Assembly: GCA_028870355.1 (NCBI GenBank)
Contig: JAGWPU010000113.1
Location: forward strand, 1 to 38,360
Direction: 5' to 3'
Length of the DNA: 38,360 nt
Source of the DNA: Gammaproteobacteria bacterium
GTDB lineage: Bacteria > Pseudomonadota > Gammaproteobacteria > Steroidobacterales > Steroidobacteraceae
Shown: piece after piece, positions 1 through 9,238 of the stretch
How positions within the stretch are numbered: the stretch's first letter is position 1
Layout of the letters: each line of letters starts with the position of its first letter
Position numbers and translations under genes: made by a program
The notes under the pieces: model-generated
Told to the model about the DNA's origin: nothing
The model's database searches: none
The model's input: only the letters and a program-made list of their open reading frames with translations

Positions 1-754
1 CCACGATCGGGTTCGTCGAGGCGCGCACGCGGTTCGCCGGCGCGCGGGCGCCGGTCCGCATCGCGGCCGGTGGCTCGAGCGGCGGCCTCGCGCGGTCGGC
101 AGGCCCGCGGGCGGATGGTGCGGCATCGCAGGCGATTCCGAGAGCGCCGAGGAGCGCTCGGCTCGCGCACGCGAACGCCGCCTGGTCCGCGACGAGCGAC
201 TCCAGGCGCTCGACGGTCGCGCCGGCGCGGCGTTCCAGCTCCTCGCGGACGCGGCCGAGCGTCGCGGTGGCGCTCGTCGGCACCGCGATGCCGGCGAGGC
301 GCTCGCGCAGCCACAGCGGCAGCGCGCGGGCGAGTTCGCTCCCGCGGTCGGGCGACGGCTGGTCCGGCGAGAGGCACGCGAACTCCTCGGCGAGCACGCT
401 CGAGAGGTTGCGCGCAACGCCGGGGAGCGCGCGGGCGCCGAGGATTTCGCAGCGGGCATCCTCGATCGCGTCGTAGAGCGCACGGGCTCGGGGCGCAGAG
501 GGCTGCAGGCGTTGGTGCAATCCGGCATCGTGGTGCGCGAGCCGCAGCGCGAGCCGGTCGGCGCGTCCGCGCAGCCGCATCGCGGTCGCCGCATCGAGCG
601 GCTCCGCCGGCTCCGGGAGTCGCGGCGCCTCGCGATCCGCGGCGCGCGCGGGCGGACCGAACACGATGTCGACGTGCGGACGGCCGGCGAGCGCGCGCGT
701 CGCGTCGGCGAGTGCGCGACGGAATCGATCGACCGGGGGCCGGCGCTCGGGCAC
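1..754 (-). CDS. cobT: CobT-like cobaltochelatase subunit (N-terminal part, cut by window edge)
   Basis: This is the N-terminal 251 codons of a CobT-type protein; the C-terminal half, where the family carries its VWA/MIDAS domain, lies outside the window. CobT partners with the AAA+ ATPase CobS and the large subunit CobN to insert cobalt into hydrogenobyrinic acid a,c-diamide in the aerobic cobalamin pathway. Family signs are an N-terminal block containing RFRRALADATRALAGRP and, near residues 95-125, RARALYDAIEDARCEILGAR followed by VARNLSSVL. The start is GTG at 754, in the same frame as the cobS stop and 15 nt after it, so the two genes are translationally close and probably co-transcribed. 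No cobN is visible. Its place beside a B12-dependent mutase operon suggests cofactor support for that pathway, which is an inference. The family call is solid; the exact start is less certain. Confidence 0.82.
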   Translation of the reverse strand, partial: MPERRPPVDRFRRALADATRALAGRPHVDIVFGPPARAADREAPRLPEPAEPLDAATAMRLRGRADRLALRLAHHDAGLHQRLQPSAPRARALYDAIEDARCEILGARALPGVARNLSSVLAEEFACLSPDQPSPDRGSELARALPLWLRERLAGIAVPTSATATLGRVREELERRAGATVERLESLVADQAAFACASRALLGALGIACDAAPSARGPADRARPPLEPPAAMRTGARAPANRVRASTNPIV

Positions 755-769
755 GGATGCGTCGCGGCG

Positions 770-1753
770 TCAGATCACCGGGATCTGCGCGGCGTTCTCG
801 GGGAGATCGGTGTCGAAGGCGCGCTGGAAGAACTCCGCGACCGTCGCGCGCTCCGGCGCGTCGCACTTGTTCAGGAACGTCATCCGGAACGCGAGGCCGA
901 CGTCGCCGAAGATCCGGGCATTCTCCGCCCACGCGATCACCGTGCGTGGACTCATCACCGTCGACAGGTCGCCGTTGATGAAGGCGTTGCGGGTCAGCGC
1001 GGCGACGCGCACCATCGCGCTCACCGTTCGGCGGCCCGCGTCGCTGTCGAACCCTCCCACCTTCGCGAGCACGATCGCGGCCTCGGCGTCGTGATCGAGG
1101 TAGTTCAAGGTCGTCACGATCGACCAGCGGTCCATCTGCCCCTGGTTGATCGGCTGCGTGCCGTGATAGAGCCCGGTCGCATCGCCGAGCCCGATCGTGT
1201 TCGCGGTCGCGAACAGCCGGAAGCTCGGGTGCGGATCGAGCACGCGGTTCTGATCGAGCAGGGTGAAGCGGCCGTTCGCCTCGAGCACGCGCTGGATCAC
1301 GAACATCACGTCCGGCCGGCCCGCATCGTATTCGTCGAACACCAGCGCGATCGCGCGCTGCAGCGCCCAGGGCAGGAGCCCTTCGCGAAATTCCGTGACC
1401 TGCTTGCCCTCGCGCAGCACGATCGCGTCGCGACCGACGAGGTCGGTCCGGCTGACGTGCCCGTCGAGGTTCACGCGGATCAGCGGCCAATTGAGCACCG
1501 CGGCGACCTGTTCGAGGTGCGTCGACTTCCCGGTGCCGTGATAGCCCTGGATCATCACCCGGCGGTTGAATGCGAAGCCCGCGAGCACCGCGAGCGTGGT
1601 CTCGGGATCGAACCGGTAGGCCTCGTCACGCCGCGGAACGTATTCGCTCGGACGAGAGAACGCGGGCACCGGCATGTCGCTCGCGACGCCGAACTCACGC
1701 GCCGAGATCCGCGTGTCCGGGGTCGCAACCAGGAGATCGTCGGCGGTGGTCAC
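770..1753 (-). CDS. cobS: CobS-like cobaltochelatase AAA+ ATPase subunit
   Basis: A 327-residue MoxR-type AAA+ ATPase, the normal length of CobS. It powers cobalt insertion in the aerobic B12 pathway together with CobT and CobN. The Walker A loop GYHGTGKST lies at residues 70-78 and the Walker B LVFDEYD at 137-143. The family-typical stretches [25 protein letters not shown] and [18 protein letters not shown] are present. The conserved N-terminal ISAREFG block forces a start upstream of it, and GTG at 1753 is the best candidate. No Shine-Dalgarno precedes it; instead a -10-like TATACA ends 8 nt upstream, so the mRNA may be leaderless. cobT follows directly. The gene is divergent from the dehydrogenase/hydratase fusion and shares the operator-like TGTATACTGT with it. 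Standalone CobST pairs can also serve in other metal or remodelling roles, so cobalt chelation is likely but not proven. Confidence 0.88.
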   Translation of the reverse strand: MTTADDLLVATPDTRISAREFGVASDMPVPAFSRPSEYVPRRDEAYRFDPETTLAVLAGFAFNRRVMIQGYHGTGKSTHLEQVAAVLNWPLIRVNLDGHVSRTDLVGRDAIVLREGKQVTEFREGLLPWALQRAIALVFDEYDAGRPDVMFVIQRVLEANGRFTLLDQNRVLDPHPSFRLFATANTIGLGDATGLYHGTQPINQGQMDRWSIVTTLNYLDHDAEAAIVLAKVGGFDSDAGRRTVSAMVRVAALTRNAFINGDLSTVMSPRTVIAWAENARIFGDVGLAFRMTFLNKCDAPERATVAEFFQRAFDTDLPENAAQIPVI

Positions 1754-1761
1754 CGAAAACT

Positions 1762-1771
1762 TGTATACTGT
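1762..1771. promoter_or_regulatory. Candidate GntR operator, copy 1 (TGTATACTGT)
   Basis: One of three occurrences of TGYATACKGT in the intergenic regions of the island. It lies between divergent cobS and the dehydrogenase/hydratase fusion gene and covers the -10 of cobS. Short palindromes with a TATAC core are typical binding sites of FCD-type GntR regulators, and such a regulator is encoded at 20619. The assignment to that protein is inference. Confidence 0.5.
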
Positions 1772-1789
1772 CCACAATAAACCTGTCAA
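1762..1789 (-). promoter_or_regulatory. Predicted sigma70 promoter of cobST
   Basis: On the minus strand a perfect -35 TTGACA (plus coordinates 1784-1789) is followed, after 16 nt, by TATACA (1762-1767) as -10. Transcription would begin near 1755, only a couple of bases before the cobS GTG at 1753, implying a leaderless or near-leaderless transcript. The -10 lies inside the TGTATACTGT element, so a repressor bound there would block RNA polymerase directly. Confidence 0.6.
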
Positions 1790-1862
1790 GGGCGCACGGG
1801 CCGGATCCGGTCCGGCCGCCGCGGACGGGACGCTTCGATCGTGAGAACCCGCGGAGGTCGAC

Positions 1863-3884
1863 GTGCGCCTGAGGGACATTCCCGCCAATCCTGCCCTGAT
1901 CCGCGGGTCGCGCCCGCTGCCGCGGTCGATCGGCGTGATCGGCGCCGGGACCATCGGCCCGGACATCGCGTATTACCTGGCGAGCGAGATCCCGGGACTG
2001 CGGCTCGTGCTCGTCGACATTGCGCCGGAGGCGCTCGCGCGCGCACAGGAACGGATATCCGCGTACGCGGACAAGGGCGTGCAACGCCGCAAGCTCTCCG
2101 CGGAGCGTGCCGCGTCGATTCGCGCCGGTCTCGCGCCGACGACCGATTATGCCGAGCTCGCGGGCTGCGACTGGGTGATCGAGGCCGCGACCGAGGATCT
2201 GGCGGTCAAGCGGCGGATCTTCGCCGCGGTCGAAGCGGTGGTCGCCCCGTCGGCCTATCTGTCCTCCAACACGAGCTCGCTGCCGGCGAGCCGCCTGTTC
2301 GCACAGCTTGCGCATCCCGAGCGCGCGACCGTGACCCATTTCTTCGCGCCGGCGTTCCAGAATCCGATCGTCGAGGTGATCGACTGGGAGCGTGCCGCCG
2401 ACTCCACGATCGCGTGGTTTCGCGCGTTGTTCGCGGCGACCGGCAAGGTGCCGCTGGTCACGCGCGACGCCGTGTGCTTCATGCTCGATCGGGTCTTCGA
2501 CAACTGGTGCAACGAAGCGGCGTTACTGCTCGACCGAGCGGACGCGGCGCAGATCGACCGGGTCGCCGGCGAGTTCGTGCACGCCGGGCCGTTCTTCGTG
2601 CTGAACCTCGCGAACGGCAATCCGATCATCGTCGAGACCAATACGCTGCAGGCCGAGGAGGAGGGCGAGCACTACCGGCCGGCGCGGATCTTCTCGTCGG
2701 TCGATCGCTGGAAGCTCCCGGCGCGCGGCGCGGCGGTGCCCGCGATCGACGACGCGCGGCGGTCCTCGATCCGCGATCGGCTGCTCGGAATCCTCTATTC
2801 CCAGGCGGCCGACATCCTGGATCGGCAGATCGGTCGGCCGGCGGATCTGGAACTTGGTTGCCGGCTCGCCTTCGGCCTGAAGCGCGGGCCGCTCGAACTC
2901 ATGCGGCAGGCCGGCGCGCCGGAGGTGGATCGGATCCTCGGACGCCTCGCCGAGGAGCGGCCGGGCATGCCGCGACGCACGCGACCGTTCGCCGGGTACG
3001 TCGACTTTCGCCGCGACGTGCTGGTCGACGAGGTCGACGGCGTCTGCGTGATCACCTTGCGTCGCCCGGACGCGCTGAACGCGCTGCACGACGCACTCAA
3101 CGACGAGATCCTGTCGGTGCTGACCGAGCGCGCGGACGATCCGGCCACGAAGGGCTTCGTGATCACGGGCTACGGTTCGCGAGCGTTCTGCGCCGGCGCG
3201 GACATCGGCCGCTTTCCGGCGATGCTCGGCGACGCGGCCGCGTCGCGGGACTACGCGCGCGCGTGCTCGCGACTGCTGGTCGCGCTCGATCGGGCGAAGA
3301 AGCCGGTCGTCGCCGCGCTGAATGGCCTCGCGTTCGGCGGTGGGCTCGAGCTGGCGCTGCGCTGTCACGCGATCGTCGGGGTTCGTGGCGCGACCCTGCA
3401 GTTTCCCGAGATCGGGCTCGGCATCGTCCCGGGGATCGGCGGCCTCGCGGTGCCCTACCGGCGCTGGCCGCAGGCGGCGGAGCTCTTTCACCGGATGCTG
3501 CGCACCGCGGCGCGCGTCGACGTCGAGACCGCGGCGCGCCATGGCGTGCTCGAGCGGTGCGAGGACCCCGCGGCGCTGATCCCGACCGCGGTCGCGCGGG
3601 TGCTGGCGCTCGTCGGGCGGGTTCCGGTGCCGGTGGACGGTCCCGTGGGGATCGTCGCGCCGGCCGCGGCGCCGGCGATCGCTGCCGACGGTGCCCCGCT
3701 CAGCGCCGCCGTGCGCGCGATCGTCGATCAGGCGATCGTCGCCGCCGCGGCCGCGCCCTCGTGGACCGACGCGCTCGAAGTCGGTTATGCGGCGTTCGGC
3801 GCGAGCGCGTGCACCGCGGCGGCCCGCGAGGGGATCAGCGCGTTCGCGGAGCGGCGCGCGCCGGATTTCGGCAAGACCGGCTGA
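1863..3884 (+). CDS. Fused 3-hydroxyacyl-CoA dehydrogenase / enoyl-CoA hydratase (indoleacetate pathway type)
   Basis: A 673-residue bifunctional beta-oxidation protein with the dehydrogenase first and the crotonase last, the reverse of FadB. Residues 20-350 hold the NAD-binding fold (GAG-T-IG at 27-32), Ser-Asn-Thr-Ser near 135-139 and the catalytic-type His159 in THFFAP. Residues 380-600 form the crotonase with FCAGADI for the oxyanion hole and both catalytic glutamates (Glu496 in GGGLEL, Glu516 in FPEIGLG) at the standard 20-residue spacing. The dehydrogenase position that is usually Asn in a VNR motif reads Asp209 (MLDR). The start is GTG with GGAGG 7 nt upstream. In the iaa pathway such a fusion hydrates and oxidises 2-aminocinnamoyl-CoA before thiolysis, and the thiolase converges on it 9 nt away. 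The domain calls are firm; the substrate rests on context. Confidence 0.85.
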   Translation: MRLRDIPANPALIRGSRPLPRSIGVIGAGTIGPDIAYYLASEIPGLRLVLVDIAPEALARAQERISAYADKGVQRRKLSAERAASIRAGLAPTTDYAELAGCDWVIEAATEDLAVKRRIFAAVEAVVAPSAYLSSNTSSLPASRLFAQLAHPERATVTHFFAPAFQNPIVEVIDWERAADSTIAWFRALFAATGKVPLVTRDAVCFMLDRVFDNWCNEAALLLDRADAAQIDRVAGEFVHAGPFFVLNLANGNPIIVETNTLQAEEEGEHYRPARIFSSVDRWKLPARGAAVPAIDDARRSSIRDRLLGILYSQAADILDRQIGRPADLELGCRLAFGLKRGPLELMRQAGAPEVDRILGRLAEERPGMPRRTRPFAGYVDFRRDVLVDEVDGVCVITLRRPDALNALHDALNDEILSVLTERADDPATKGFVITGYGSRAFCAGADIGRFPAMLGDAAASRDYARACSRLLVALDRAKKPVVAALNGLAFGGGLELALRCHAIVGVRGATLQFPEIGLGIVPGIGGLAVPYRRWPQAAELFHRMLRTAARVDVETAARHGVLERCEDPAALIPTAVARVLALVGRVPVPVDGPVGIVAPAAAPAIAADGAPLSAAVRAIVDQAIVAAAAAPSWTDALEVGYAAFGASACTAAAREGISAFAERRAPDFGKTG

Positions 3885-3905
3885 GCGCGCCGTTCAGCGG
3901 CGCGC
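3885..3905. terminator. GC-rich hairpin between convergent genes
   Basis: GCGCGCCG (3885-3892) and CGGCGCGC (3898-3905) form a perfect 8-bp stem with a 5-nt loop. It sits immediately after the stop of the fusion gene and across the stop of the thiolase gene. Without a T-tract it is only a candidate bidirectional terminator, because GC-rich DNA yields such stems by chance. Confidence 0.35.
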
Positions 3906-5105
3906 GGCGCCGACGCGGATCACGACGGCCATCGCCGAATCGCCGGCGGCGCATCCCGTGAACAGCCCGAGGCCGCCGCCGCGCTCGACCAGGAACTCGA
4001 TGAGTTCGATCGTCGAGCGCAGGCCGGTCGGCGCGTTCGGGTGGCCGTAGACCAGGGAGCAGCCCCGCGGGTTCATCGTGTCCGGATCCGCGCCGGTGGC
4101 CTGCGCGAACGCGAGATCGTTCACGACGAACGGATTGTGGGTGTTGATCGCGGCGAGATCGCCGATTCCGACGCCCGCGACCGCGAGCGCCCGTTCGGCC
4201 GCGGCGATCGGCGCTTCCGGCATGTACGCGAGTTCGGCCCGCGACTGGCCGAAGCCCAGGATCTCGATCGATACCCCCGGGTCCGCCGACAGCTCGCGCG
4301 CGCGCTCGGGACTCGTGACGACGATCGCGGCGCTGCCGTCCGCCGGATGGGTCTGACCGCCGAAGCTCACCGTGCCGCCGTCGATCACCGGCTTCAGGCC
4401 GGCGAGTCCCTCGGGCGTCGAGAATCGAATGCCTTCGTCGCCGTCGAGCGTGGCCTGCAGCTTGCGCAGCCGGGCGTCCGGCACCGGGAACGGGAGCGTG
4501 ATGTAGCCCTTCTGGAAGCGCCGGTCGTCCGCGAGCGCGTCGCGGTACTGCGCTTCGCGGCGCAACACCAGCTCGTTCTGGCGCGCCGCATCGATCCGGT
4601 AGCGATGCGCGACGTTCTCCGCGGTCTGCACCATCGAATGCCCGCCGAGCGGATCGCAGGCCATGTTCTCGAGGATGAAATCCTCCGCCTCGCCGGTGCC
4701 GCCCATCCCGCCGGGATTCGGGTAGTAGATGTGCGGCCCGTTCGAGGTGCGATCGCACGCGATCGCGAGCGCGACCTGCGCCTCGCCCGACGAGACCTCG
4801 CGCGCGACCGTCGACAGGGCGCGCACGCTGGTCGCACAGGCCTGCGACACCGTCGGGCCGGCGACACGGCCCGCGCCGACCAGGCCCATCAGCCACGGGA
4901 GACCATAGAAGCCGTTGCGTTCGGGTCGCGTCATGCCGAGCACGCCGAAATCGAAGAGGCCGGGATCGAGCTTGCGCCGCGCGAGCTCCGCGCGCGCGAC
5001 GTGCGCGGCGAAGCGCAGACTGTGCAGGTGAGCGAACGCGCCTTGCCAACGCGCGAACGGCGTCGACCAGTAGGCTCGGTAAGGGATCGACGCACGCAGC
5101 GGCAT
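3894..5105 (-). CDS. Thiolase-family beta-ketoacyl-CoA thiolase, last gene of the indoleacetate operon
   Basis: A 403-residue thiolase. The nucleophilic cysteine is Cys90 in SQACATSVRA, the GHP motif gives His355 in LVYGHPNAPTG, and the second catalytic cysteine is Cys385 in FTGCAAGDSAM. The start at 5105 is preferred over the ATG two codons upstream because GGAG lies 7 nt before it and would touch the upstream ATG. Thiolases cleave 3-oxoacyl-CoA with CoA. In the proposed pathway this one would release acetyl-CoA and 2-aminobenzoyl-CoA from 3-(2-aminophenyl)-3-oxopropionyl-CoA. It follows the CoA transferase by 55 nt in the same operon. The motifs around the cysteines (QACATS rather than NRVCGSG, GCAAGD rather than CIGGG) place it in the SCP2-thiolase-like side of the family rather than FadA. 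IaaA is the name I recall for the corresponding protein, with moderate certainty. Confidence 0.82.
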   Translation of the reverse strand: MPLRASIPYRAYWSTPFARWQGAFAHLHSLRFAAHVARAELARRKLDPGLFDFGVLGMTRPERNGFYGLPWLMGLVGAGRVAGPTVSQACATSVRALSTVAREVSSGEAQVALAIACDRTSNGPHIYYPNPGGMGGTGEAEDFILENMACDPLGGHSMVQTAENVAHRYRIDAARQNELVLRREAQYRDALADDRRFQKGYITLPFPVPDARLRKLQATLDGDEGIRFSTPEGLAGLKPVIDGGTVSFGGQTHPADGSAAIVVTSPERARELSADPGVSIEILGFGQSRAELAYMPEAPIAAAERALAVAGVGIGDLAAINTHNPFVVNDLAFAQATGADPDTMNPRGCSLVYGHPNAPTGLRSTIELIEFLVERGGGLGLFTGCAAGDSAMAVVIRVGAARR

Positions 5106-5160
5106 GGTCATTCTCCGGTCGGGTGGATGGCAGGAATCACGGCCTTCGCGAGCGCTCCGA

Positions 5161-6354
5161 TCAGAGGATCACCCCGTCCCGCGCCCAGTCGTCGATCTGC
5201 CGCGGGTCGCAGCCGGCCTCCGCGAGGAGCCGACGGGTATCGGCGCCGTACTTCGGCGGGAATGCCAATTGCCGCGGCGCGCCGGGGGCATCGACGGGGA
5301 GCGGCTGCATGCGCATCGCTCGACCGTCCGGGAGCGTCGTCGTCGTCAGCCGGTCGCGCAGCGAGGCGAGTTCGCGAACCGCCGGCAGATCGAGGATCTT
5401 CGTCGCCGGGAGCGTCGCCTCGCGGAAGGTGGCGAGCAGCGCCTCGGCGGTGCGCGTGGCCGTGACCGCGCCGAGTTCGCGGTAGATCGCCTCGCGCTCG
5501 CGATGACGGCCTTCGTTGGTCGCCCGGGCCGCGCTCGCGATTCCCTCGAAGCCCGGGATCGCGGTCAGGCGGCGCCACTGCAGGTCCGAGCCGATCGCGA
5601 GGTACACGAATCCGTCGCGCGCCGGGTAGACGTTGGTCGGGATGAACTTTCGATGGGCATTGCCGGAGCGGGTCAGATCCGCCGGCGCCGCGCCGCAGTC
5701 GAGCAGCGGCAGCACCGTGATCAGCCAGGACGCCGCGGCCTGGAGCATCGACACGTGGATCTCGCGTCCCTCGCCGCTGCTCGCCCTGTCCAGCAGCGCA
5801 AGGAGGACGCTCGAGTAGAGTTCGTCGCCGGCCTTCAGGTCGACGACCGGCACGCCCATCAGCGTCGGCGGTCCGCCCGGATCGCCGGTGAGCGCCATGT
5901 AGCCGCACATCGCCTGGATCACCGGATCGTACCCCGGGGTGTCCGGTGCGTCGGGGCCGAGCGCCGAGATGCCCGCCCAGATCAGGCCCGGCCGTTCCGC
6001 CGACAGCGTCGCATAGTCGATCCCGAGCGCGCGGTAGCGTGCCGGGAGCGTGTTGCAGCAGAACACGTCGACGTTCAGCGATCGGATCAACCGGCGCAGG
6101 ATCGCGCGCCCGCGCTCGTCCTTCAGGTTGAGCGCGATCGCTTCCTTGCCGACGTTCGGTGCGACGAAGTAGCTGCGCCGATCGTCGTCGGCGATCCGCT
6201 CGCCGATGTACCGGTTCGGGTCGCCGGGCAGGCCGTCGCCGCCCGGCGTCGATTCGACGCGAATCACCCGCCACCCGAGTTGGGCGAAGCGCAGCGTCGC
6301 CGACGGCAGCGAGAGAGCCTGTTCGAGACTGAGGATCGTCGGCCGCGGGGTCAC
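5161..6354 (-). CDS. iaaL: Class III CoA transferase (CaiB/BaiF family), IaaL-like
   Basis: A 397-residue family III CoA transferase. The N-terminal fold segment [11 protein letters not shown] corresponds to the family's LGADVIKVE strand. The block [20 protein letters not shown] carries the aspartate that forms the acyl-enzyme anhydride. The start is GTG, overlapping the stop of the Mo-subunit gene by four bases (GTGA), so translation is coupled. These enzymes move CoA between carboxylic acids. IaaL of the indoleacetate pathway transfers CoA to (2-aminophenyl)succinate or phenylsuccinate from a C4 donor, and here the neighbouring mutase needs exactly such a thioester. The N-terminus is shorter than usual (no 'LxGVRVLDL' opening), so the annotated start may clip a few residues or the protein may be slightly divergent. 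Family call firm, substrate inferred from operon content. Confidence 0.82.
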   Translation of the reverse strand: MTPRPTILSLEQALSLPSATLRFAQLGWRVIRVESTPGGDGLPGDPNRYIGERIADDDRRSYFVAPNVGKEAIALNLKDERGRAILRRLIRSLNVDVFCCNTLPARYRALGIDYATLSAERPGLIWAGISALGPDAPDTPGYDPVIQAMCGYMALTGDPGGPPTLMGVPVVDLKAGDELYSSVLLALLDRASSGEGREIHVSMLQAAASWLITVLPLLDCGAAPADLTRSGNAHRKFIPTNVYPARDGFVYLAIGSDLQWRRLTAIPGFEGIASAARATNEGRHREREAIYRELGAVTATRTAEALLATFREATLPATKILDLPAVRELASLRDRLTTTTLPDGRAMRMQPLPVDAPGAPRQLAFPPKYGADTRRLLAEAGCDPRQIDDWARDGVIL

Positions 6355-8744
6355 GCGGCGCTCTCGGGCCACGTGGGTGCGGTGCTCTTGCCGCGCAGCG
6401 CCCGATACACCTTCTCCGGCGTGAACGGCAGCGCGTAGATCCGCGTACCGGTCGCATTGTAGATCGCGTTCGCGACCGCGGCGGCGATGCAGATCGCCGG
6501 CGCCTCGCCGACGCCCTTCGCGCCCTGCGGGCCCTCGCCATCGAACGTCTCGATGAACGAGACGTCGACGTCCGGGACCTCCGGCGCGGTGATCAGCTTG
6601 TAGTCGCGGAAGTTCGGGTTCTTGATCACGCCGCCCTCGACCAGCAGGTCCTCGGTCAGCGCGTACCCCTGGCCCATCACGATCCCGCCCTCGATCTGCC
6701 CCTCGATGCCGAGCCGGTTCAGCACGCGCCCGACGTCGTGCGCCGCGGTGATCTTCAGGAGTCGCACCACGCCGGTCTCGGTGTCGACCTCGACTTCGGC
6801 GACCTGCGTCGCCCAGGAATACGCGGCCGAGACGTCGCCGCGGTATTGACGGTCGAGGTGCACGCTCGGCGGCTCGTAATAGTAGGTCGTCATCACGAGA
6901 TCGGCCTTCTCCGCGAAATGCAGCGACCGCAGGAACTTGCCGAGGTCCTGCACGCGCTCGCCGGTCGCCTTCACGACGATGGAGCCGCCGTGCAGGTCGA
7001 GCTCGTCCGCGGCGAGTCCGGCCGTCGGCGCGGCCGCCTCGAGGATCTTGCGTTTCGCCTTGCGTGCGGCGCCGATCGCGGAGTTGCCGCCGATGAACGT
7101 CGTGCGCGACGCGTGCACGCCGACGTCCCACGGCGTGATCGCGGTGTCGTTGTTCACGACGGTCACGGCATCGATCGGCAGGCCGAGCTCCTCGCAGGTG
7201 AGCTGCGCGAGCACCGTCTCGGAGCCCTGGCCGATCTCGGAGGCGCCGGTGATCAGCGTGACCTTCGCGAAGTCGTCGAGCTTGATGATCGTGCCGCAGC
7301 CGTCCGACGGGTACATCTTCGCGCCGCCGCCGACGTGCAGCATCGACGCGATCCCGATCCCGCGCTTGATCGGATTGCCGTCGTTCCAGTGCGCGAGGTT
7401 CGCGCGGCGCTTCGCGCGATAGTCGCTGCGCTCTGCGGCGGTGCGCAGGCAGTCCTTGAAGCCGCAGGATCGGAAGTGCATCCCTTGCGGCGTCGTCTCG
7501 CCCGGGTCCTGGGCGTTCTGCAGGCGGAACTCGAGCGGGTCCATCCCGAGCGCGTCCGCGAGCTTGTCCATGTGCGCCTCGACCGCGAACGTCGCCTGCA
7601 GATTCCCGTAGCCGCGGAACGAGCCGGCATACGGATTGTTCGTGTAGACCGCGCGCGTCCGGTAGTGACAGTGCGGGACCCGGTACAGCGAGGAGATCGT
7701 CTGCATCATCACGAACGGCGTCGTCGCGCCCCAGGACGTGTACGCGCCGTTGTCGTGCAGCGTCTCGACCGAGCGGAACGTGAGCCGGCCCGCGCTGTCG
7801 CAGCCGGAACGAAGCTTCAGCAGCACCGGCTGGCGGGTCGGCGACGCGATGAACTCTTCCTCGCGCGAGAACACGAGCTTGACCGGCCGGCGCGTCAGCT
7901 TCGCGAGGAAGATCGCGATCGGCTCGAACGGATAGATGTCGAGCTTCGAGCCGAAGCCCCCGCCGATCGGCGGCTGGATGATCCGGATGCGACCGGGGTC
8001 GATCCCGAGCAGTTCGGCGAACTCTCTCTTGTGCAGGAACGGCACCTGCGTGTTCGAGTAGAGCAGGAGATTGCCGGAGGGGTCGAACTCCGCGATCACC
8101 CCGGAGACGCCCATGCAGCAATGGGTCACGTAATGCAGCCAGAACACGTCCTCGACGACGACCGCGGAATCGCGTTCGCCCTGGGCGACGTCGCCCTGGC
8201 GGTACTCGTGAACCATCGCGACGTTGTCCTTGGACGCCGGGTGCACGACCTCGAGCGCGCCGCCGCGTCCGGGCGCGCGCAGGTCCTCGCCGTGCAGGAG
8301 CGGTGCGCCGGGTGCGAGCGCCTCGGCGCTGGTCGCGACCACCGGCAAGGGCTCGTAGGTCACCCGGATCAGGCGCAGCGCCTCGTCGGCCGCCTCGACC
8401 GTGTCGGCCGCGACCGCGGCGATCTCGTCGCGGCGGCTGCGCACGATGTCGCTCTTCAGCGGCAGGTGATCCTTGGTCACGCCGATCGGTCGTTGCCACG
8501 GCACGTCGGCGGCGGTGATCACCGCGTGCACGCCGGGCACCCGCCTCGCGGCCTCGACGTCGATCGACACGATCCGGGCATGCACCTGCGAGGAGCGAAG
8601 GATCTTCGCGTGCAGCTGTCCGGGAATGTTGATGTCGTGCAGGTAGCGGGTGCGGCCGCTCGCCTTGTCCGGCGCGTCCAGCTTCGGGATGCGCCGCCCG
8701 ATCAGCGAGTCCGTGTTCGTGCGTTCGAGTGTCGTCGTTGCCAC
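6351..8744 (-). CDS. Molybdopterin-binding large subunit of a xanthine-oxidase-family hydroxylase
   Basis: A 797-residue Mo subunit of the XDH/4-hydroxybenzoyl-CoA reductase/CO dehydrogenase superfamily, in the split three-gene form. It contains the cofactor-binding GGGFGSK (261-267), the [17 protein letters not shown] segment (about 373-389), [19 protein letters not shown] in the C-terminal third, and the catalytic glutamate Glu747 in GAKGVGE. Such enzymes hydroxylate N-heterocycles with oxygen from water, passing electrons through two 2Fe-2S clusters and FAD. In the indoleacetate pathway the corresponding enzyme hydroxylates C2 of the pyrrole ring to give 2-oxindole-3-acetate. The GTG start has GGAG 6 nt upstream and lies 11 nt after the iron-sulfur gene; a start far upstream is excluded because that region codes for the iron-sulfur protein in another frame. 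No Mo-cofactor maturation gene (XdhC-like) is visible in the window. Confidence 0.88.
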   Translation of the reverse strand: MATTTLERTNTDSLIGRRIPKLDAPDKASGRTRYLHDINIPGQLHAKILRSSQVHARIVSIDVEAARRVPGVHAVITAADVPWQRPIGVTKDHLPLKSDIVRSRRDEIAAVAADTVEAADEALRLIRVTYEPLPVVATSAEALAPGAPLLHGEDLRAPGRGGALEVVHPASKDNVAMVHEYRQGDVAQGERDSAVVVEDVFWLHYVTHCCMGVSGVIAEFDPSGNLLLYSNTQVPFLHKREFAELLGIDPGRIRIIQPPIGGGFGSKLDIYPFEPIAIFLAKLTRRPVKLVFSREEEFIASPTRQPVLLKLRSGCDSAGRLTFRSVETLHDNGAYTSWGATTPFVMMQTISSLYRVPHCHYRTRAVYTNNPYAGSFRGYGNLQATFAVEAHMDKLADALGMDPLEFRLQNAQDPGETTPQGMHFRSCGFKDCLRTAAERSDYRAKRRANLAHWNDGNPIKRGIGIASMLHVGGGAKMYPSDGCGTIIKLDDFAKVTLITGASEIGQGSETVLAQLTCEELGLPIDAVTVVNNDTAITPWDVGVHASRTTFIGGNSAIGAARKAKRKILEAAAPTAGLAADELDLHGGSIVVKATGERVQDLGKFLRSLHFAEKADLVMTTYYYEPPSVHLDRQYRGDVSAAYSWATQVAEVEVDTETGVVRLLKITAAHDVGRVLNRLGIEGQIEGGIVMGQGYALTEDLLVEGGVIKNPNFRDYKLITAPEVPDVDVSFIETFDGEGPQGAKGVGEAPAICIAAAVANAIYNATGTRIYALPFTPEKVYRALRGKSTAPTWPESAA

Positions 8745-8755
8745 GGTGCGCTCCT

Positions 8756-9238
8756 TCACTCGGCGGACGCGGTCGGATGCGCGACCGCCTCGACCGCGTC
8801 GATGATCTTCCGGTACCCCGTGCAGCGGCACAGGTTCCCCTCGAGGCCACGTTGGATCTCTTCGCGGCTCGCGTGCGGATGCTCCGCGAGCACCTGCTGC
8901 GCCTGCATCATGAATCCCGGCGTGCAGAAGCCGCATTGCACCGCACCGTGCGCCACCAGCGAGTGGTTCAGCCGTTCGCCGAGCGGCGTCGCGGAGAGGC
9001 CCTCGATCGTCTGAACCTCGCGGCCGTTGCAGTCGACCGCGAACATCAGGCACGAGTTCACCGTGCGCCCGTCGACGGTGATCGTGCACGCGCCGCACTC
9101 GCCCTCGCCGCAGCCGTACTTGGTGCCGGTGAGACCGAGCACGTCGCGGAGCATCTCCAGCGCGCTCATGTCCGCCGCGACCGCGGTTCGCTGCACCACG
9201 CCGTTCAGGCGGAATTCGATTTCAAGCATCGCAGACAT
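8756..9238 (-). CDS. 2Fe-2S subunit of the molybdenum hydroxylase
   Basis: A 160-residue small subunit with the two clusters of the family. Cys43, Cys48, Cys51 and Cys63 bind the plant-type cluster (CGEGECGAC plus a later Cys), and Cys102, Cys105, Cys137 and Cys139 bind the second, helical-domain cluster (CGFC, CRC). It relays electrons from the Mo centre to the FAD subunit. The start at 9238 overlaps the end of the FAD-subunit gene by 17 nt; an ATG at 9229 (8-nt overlap) is also possible and would shorten the protein by three residues. The gene order FAD, FeS, Mo is that of many aerobic and anaerobic heterocycle hydroxylases. All eight ligands are intact. Confidence 0.9.
   Translation of the reverse strand: MSAMLEIEFRLNGVVQRTAVAADMSALEMLRDVLGLTGTKYGCGEGECGACTITVDGRTVNSCLMFAVDCNGREVQTIEGLSATPLGERLNHSLVAHGAVQCGFCTPGFMMQAQQVLAEHPHASREEIQRGLEGNLCRCTGYRKIIDAVEAVAHPTASAE

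Noticed and set aside
70-978. Plus-strand open frame at the left edge
   Set aside because: Its translation is an Arg/Ala-rich string; the minus strand here encodes recognisable CobT and CobS.
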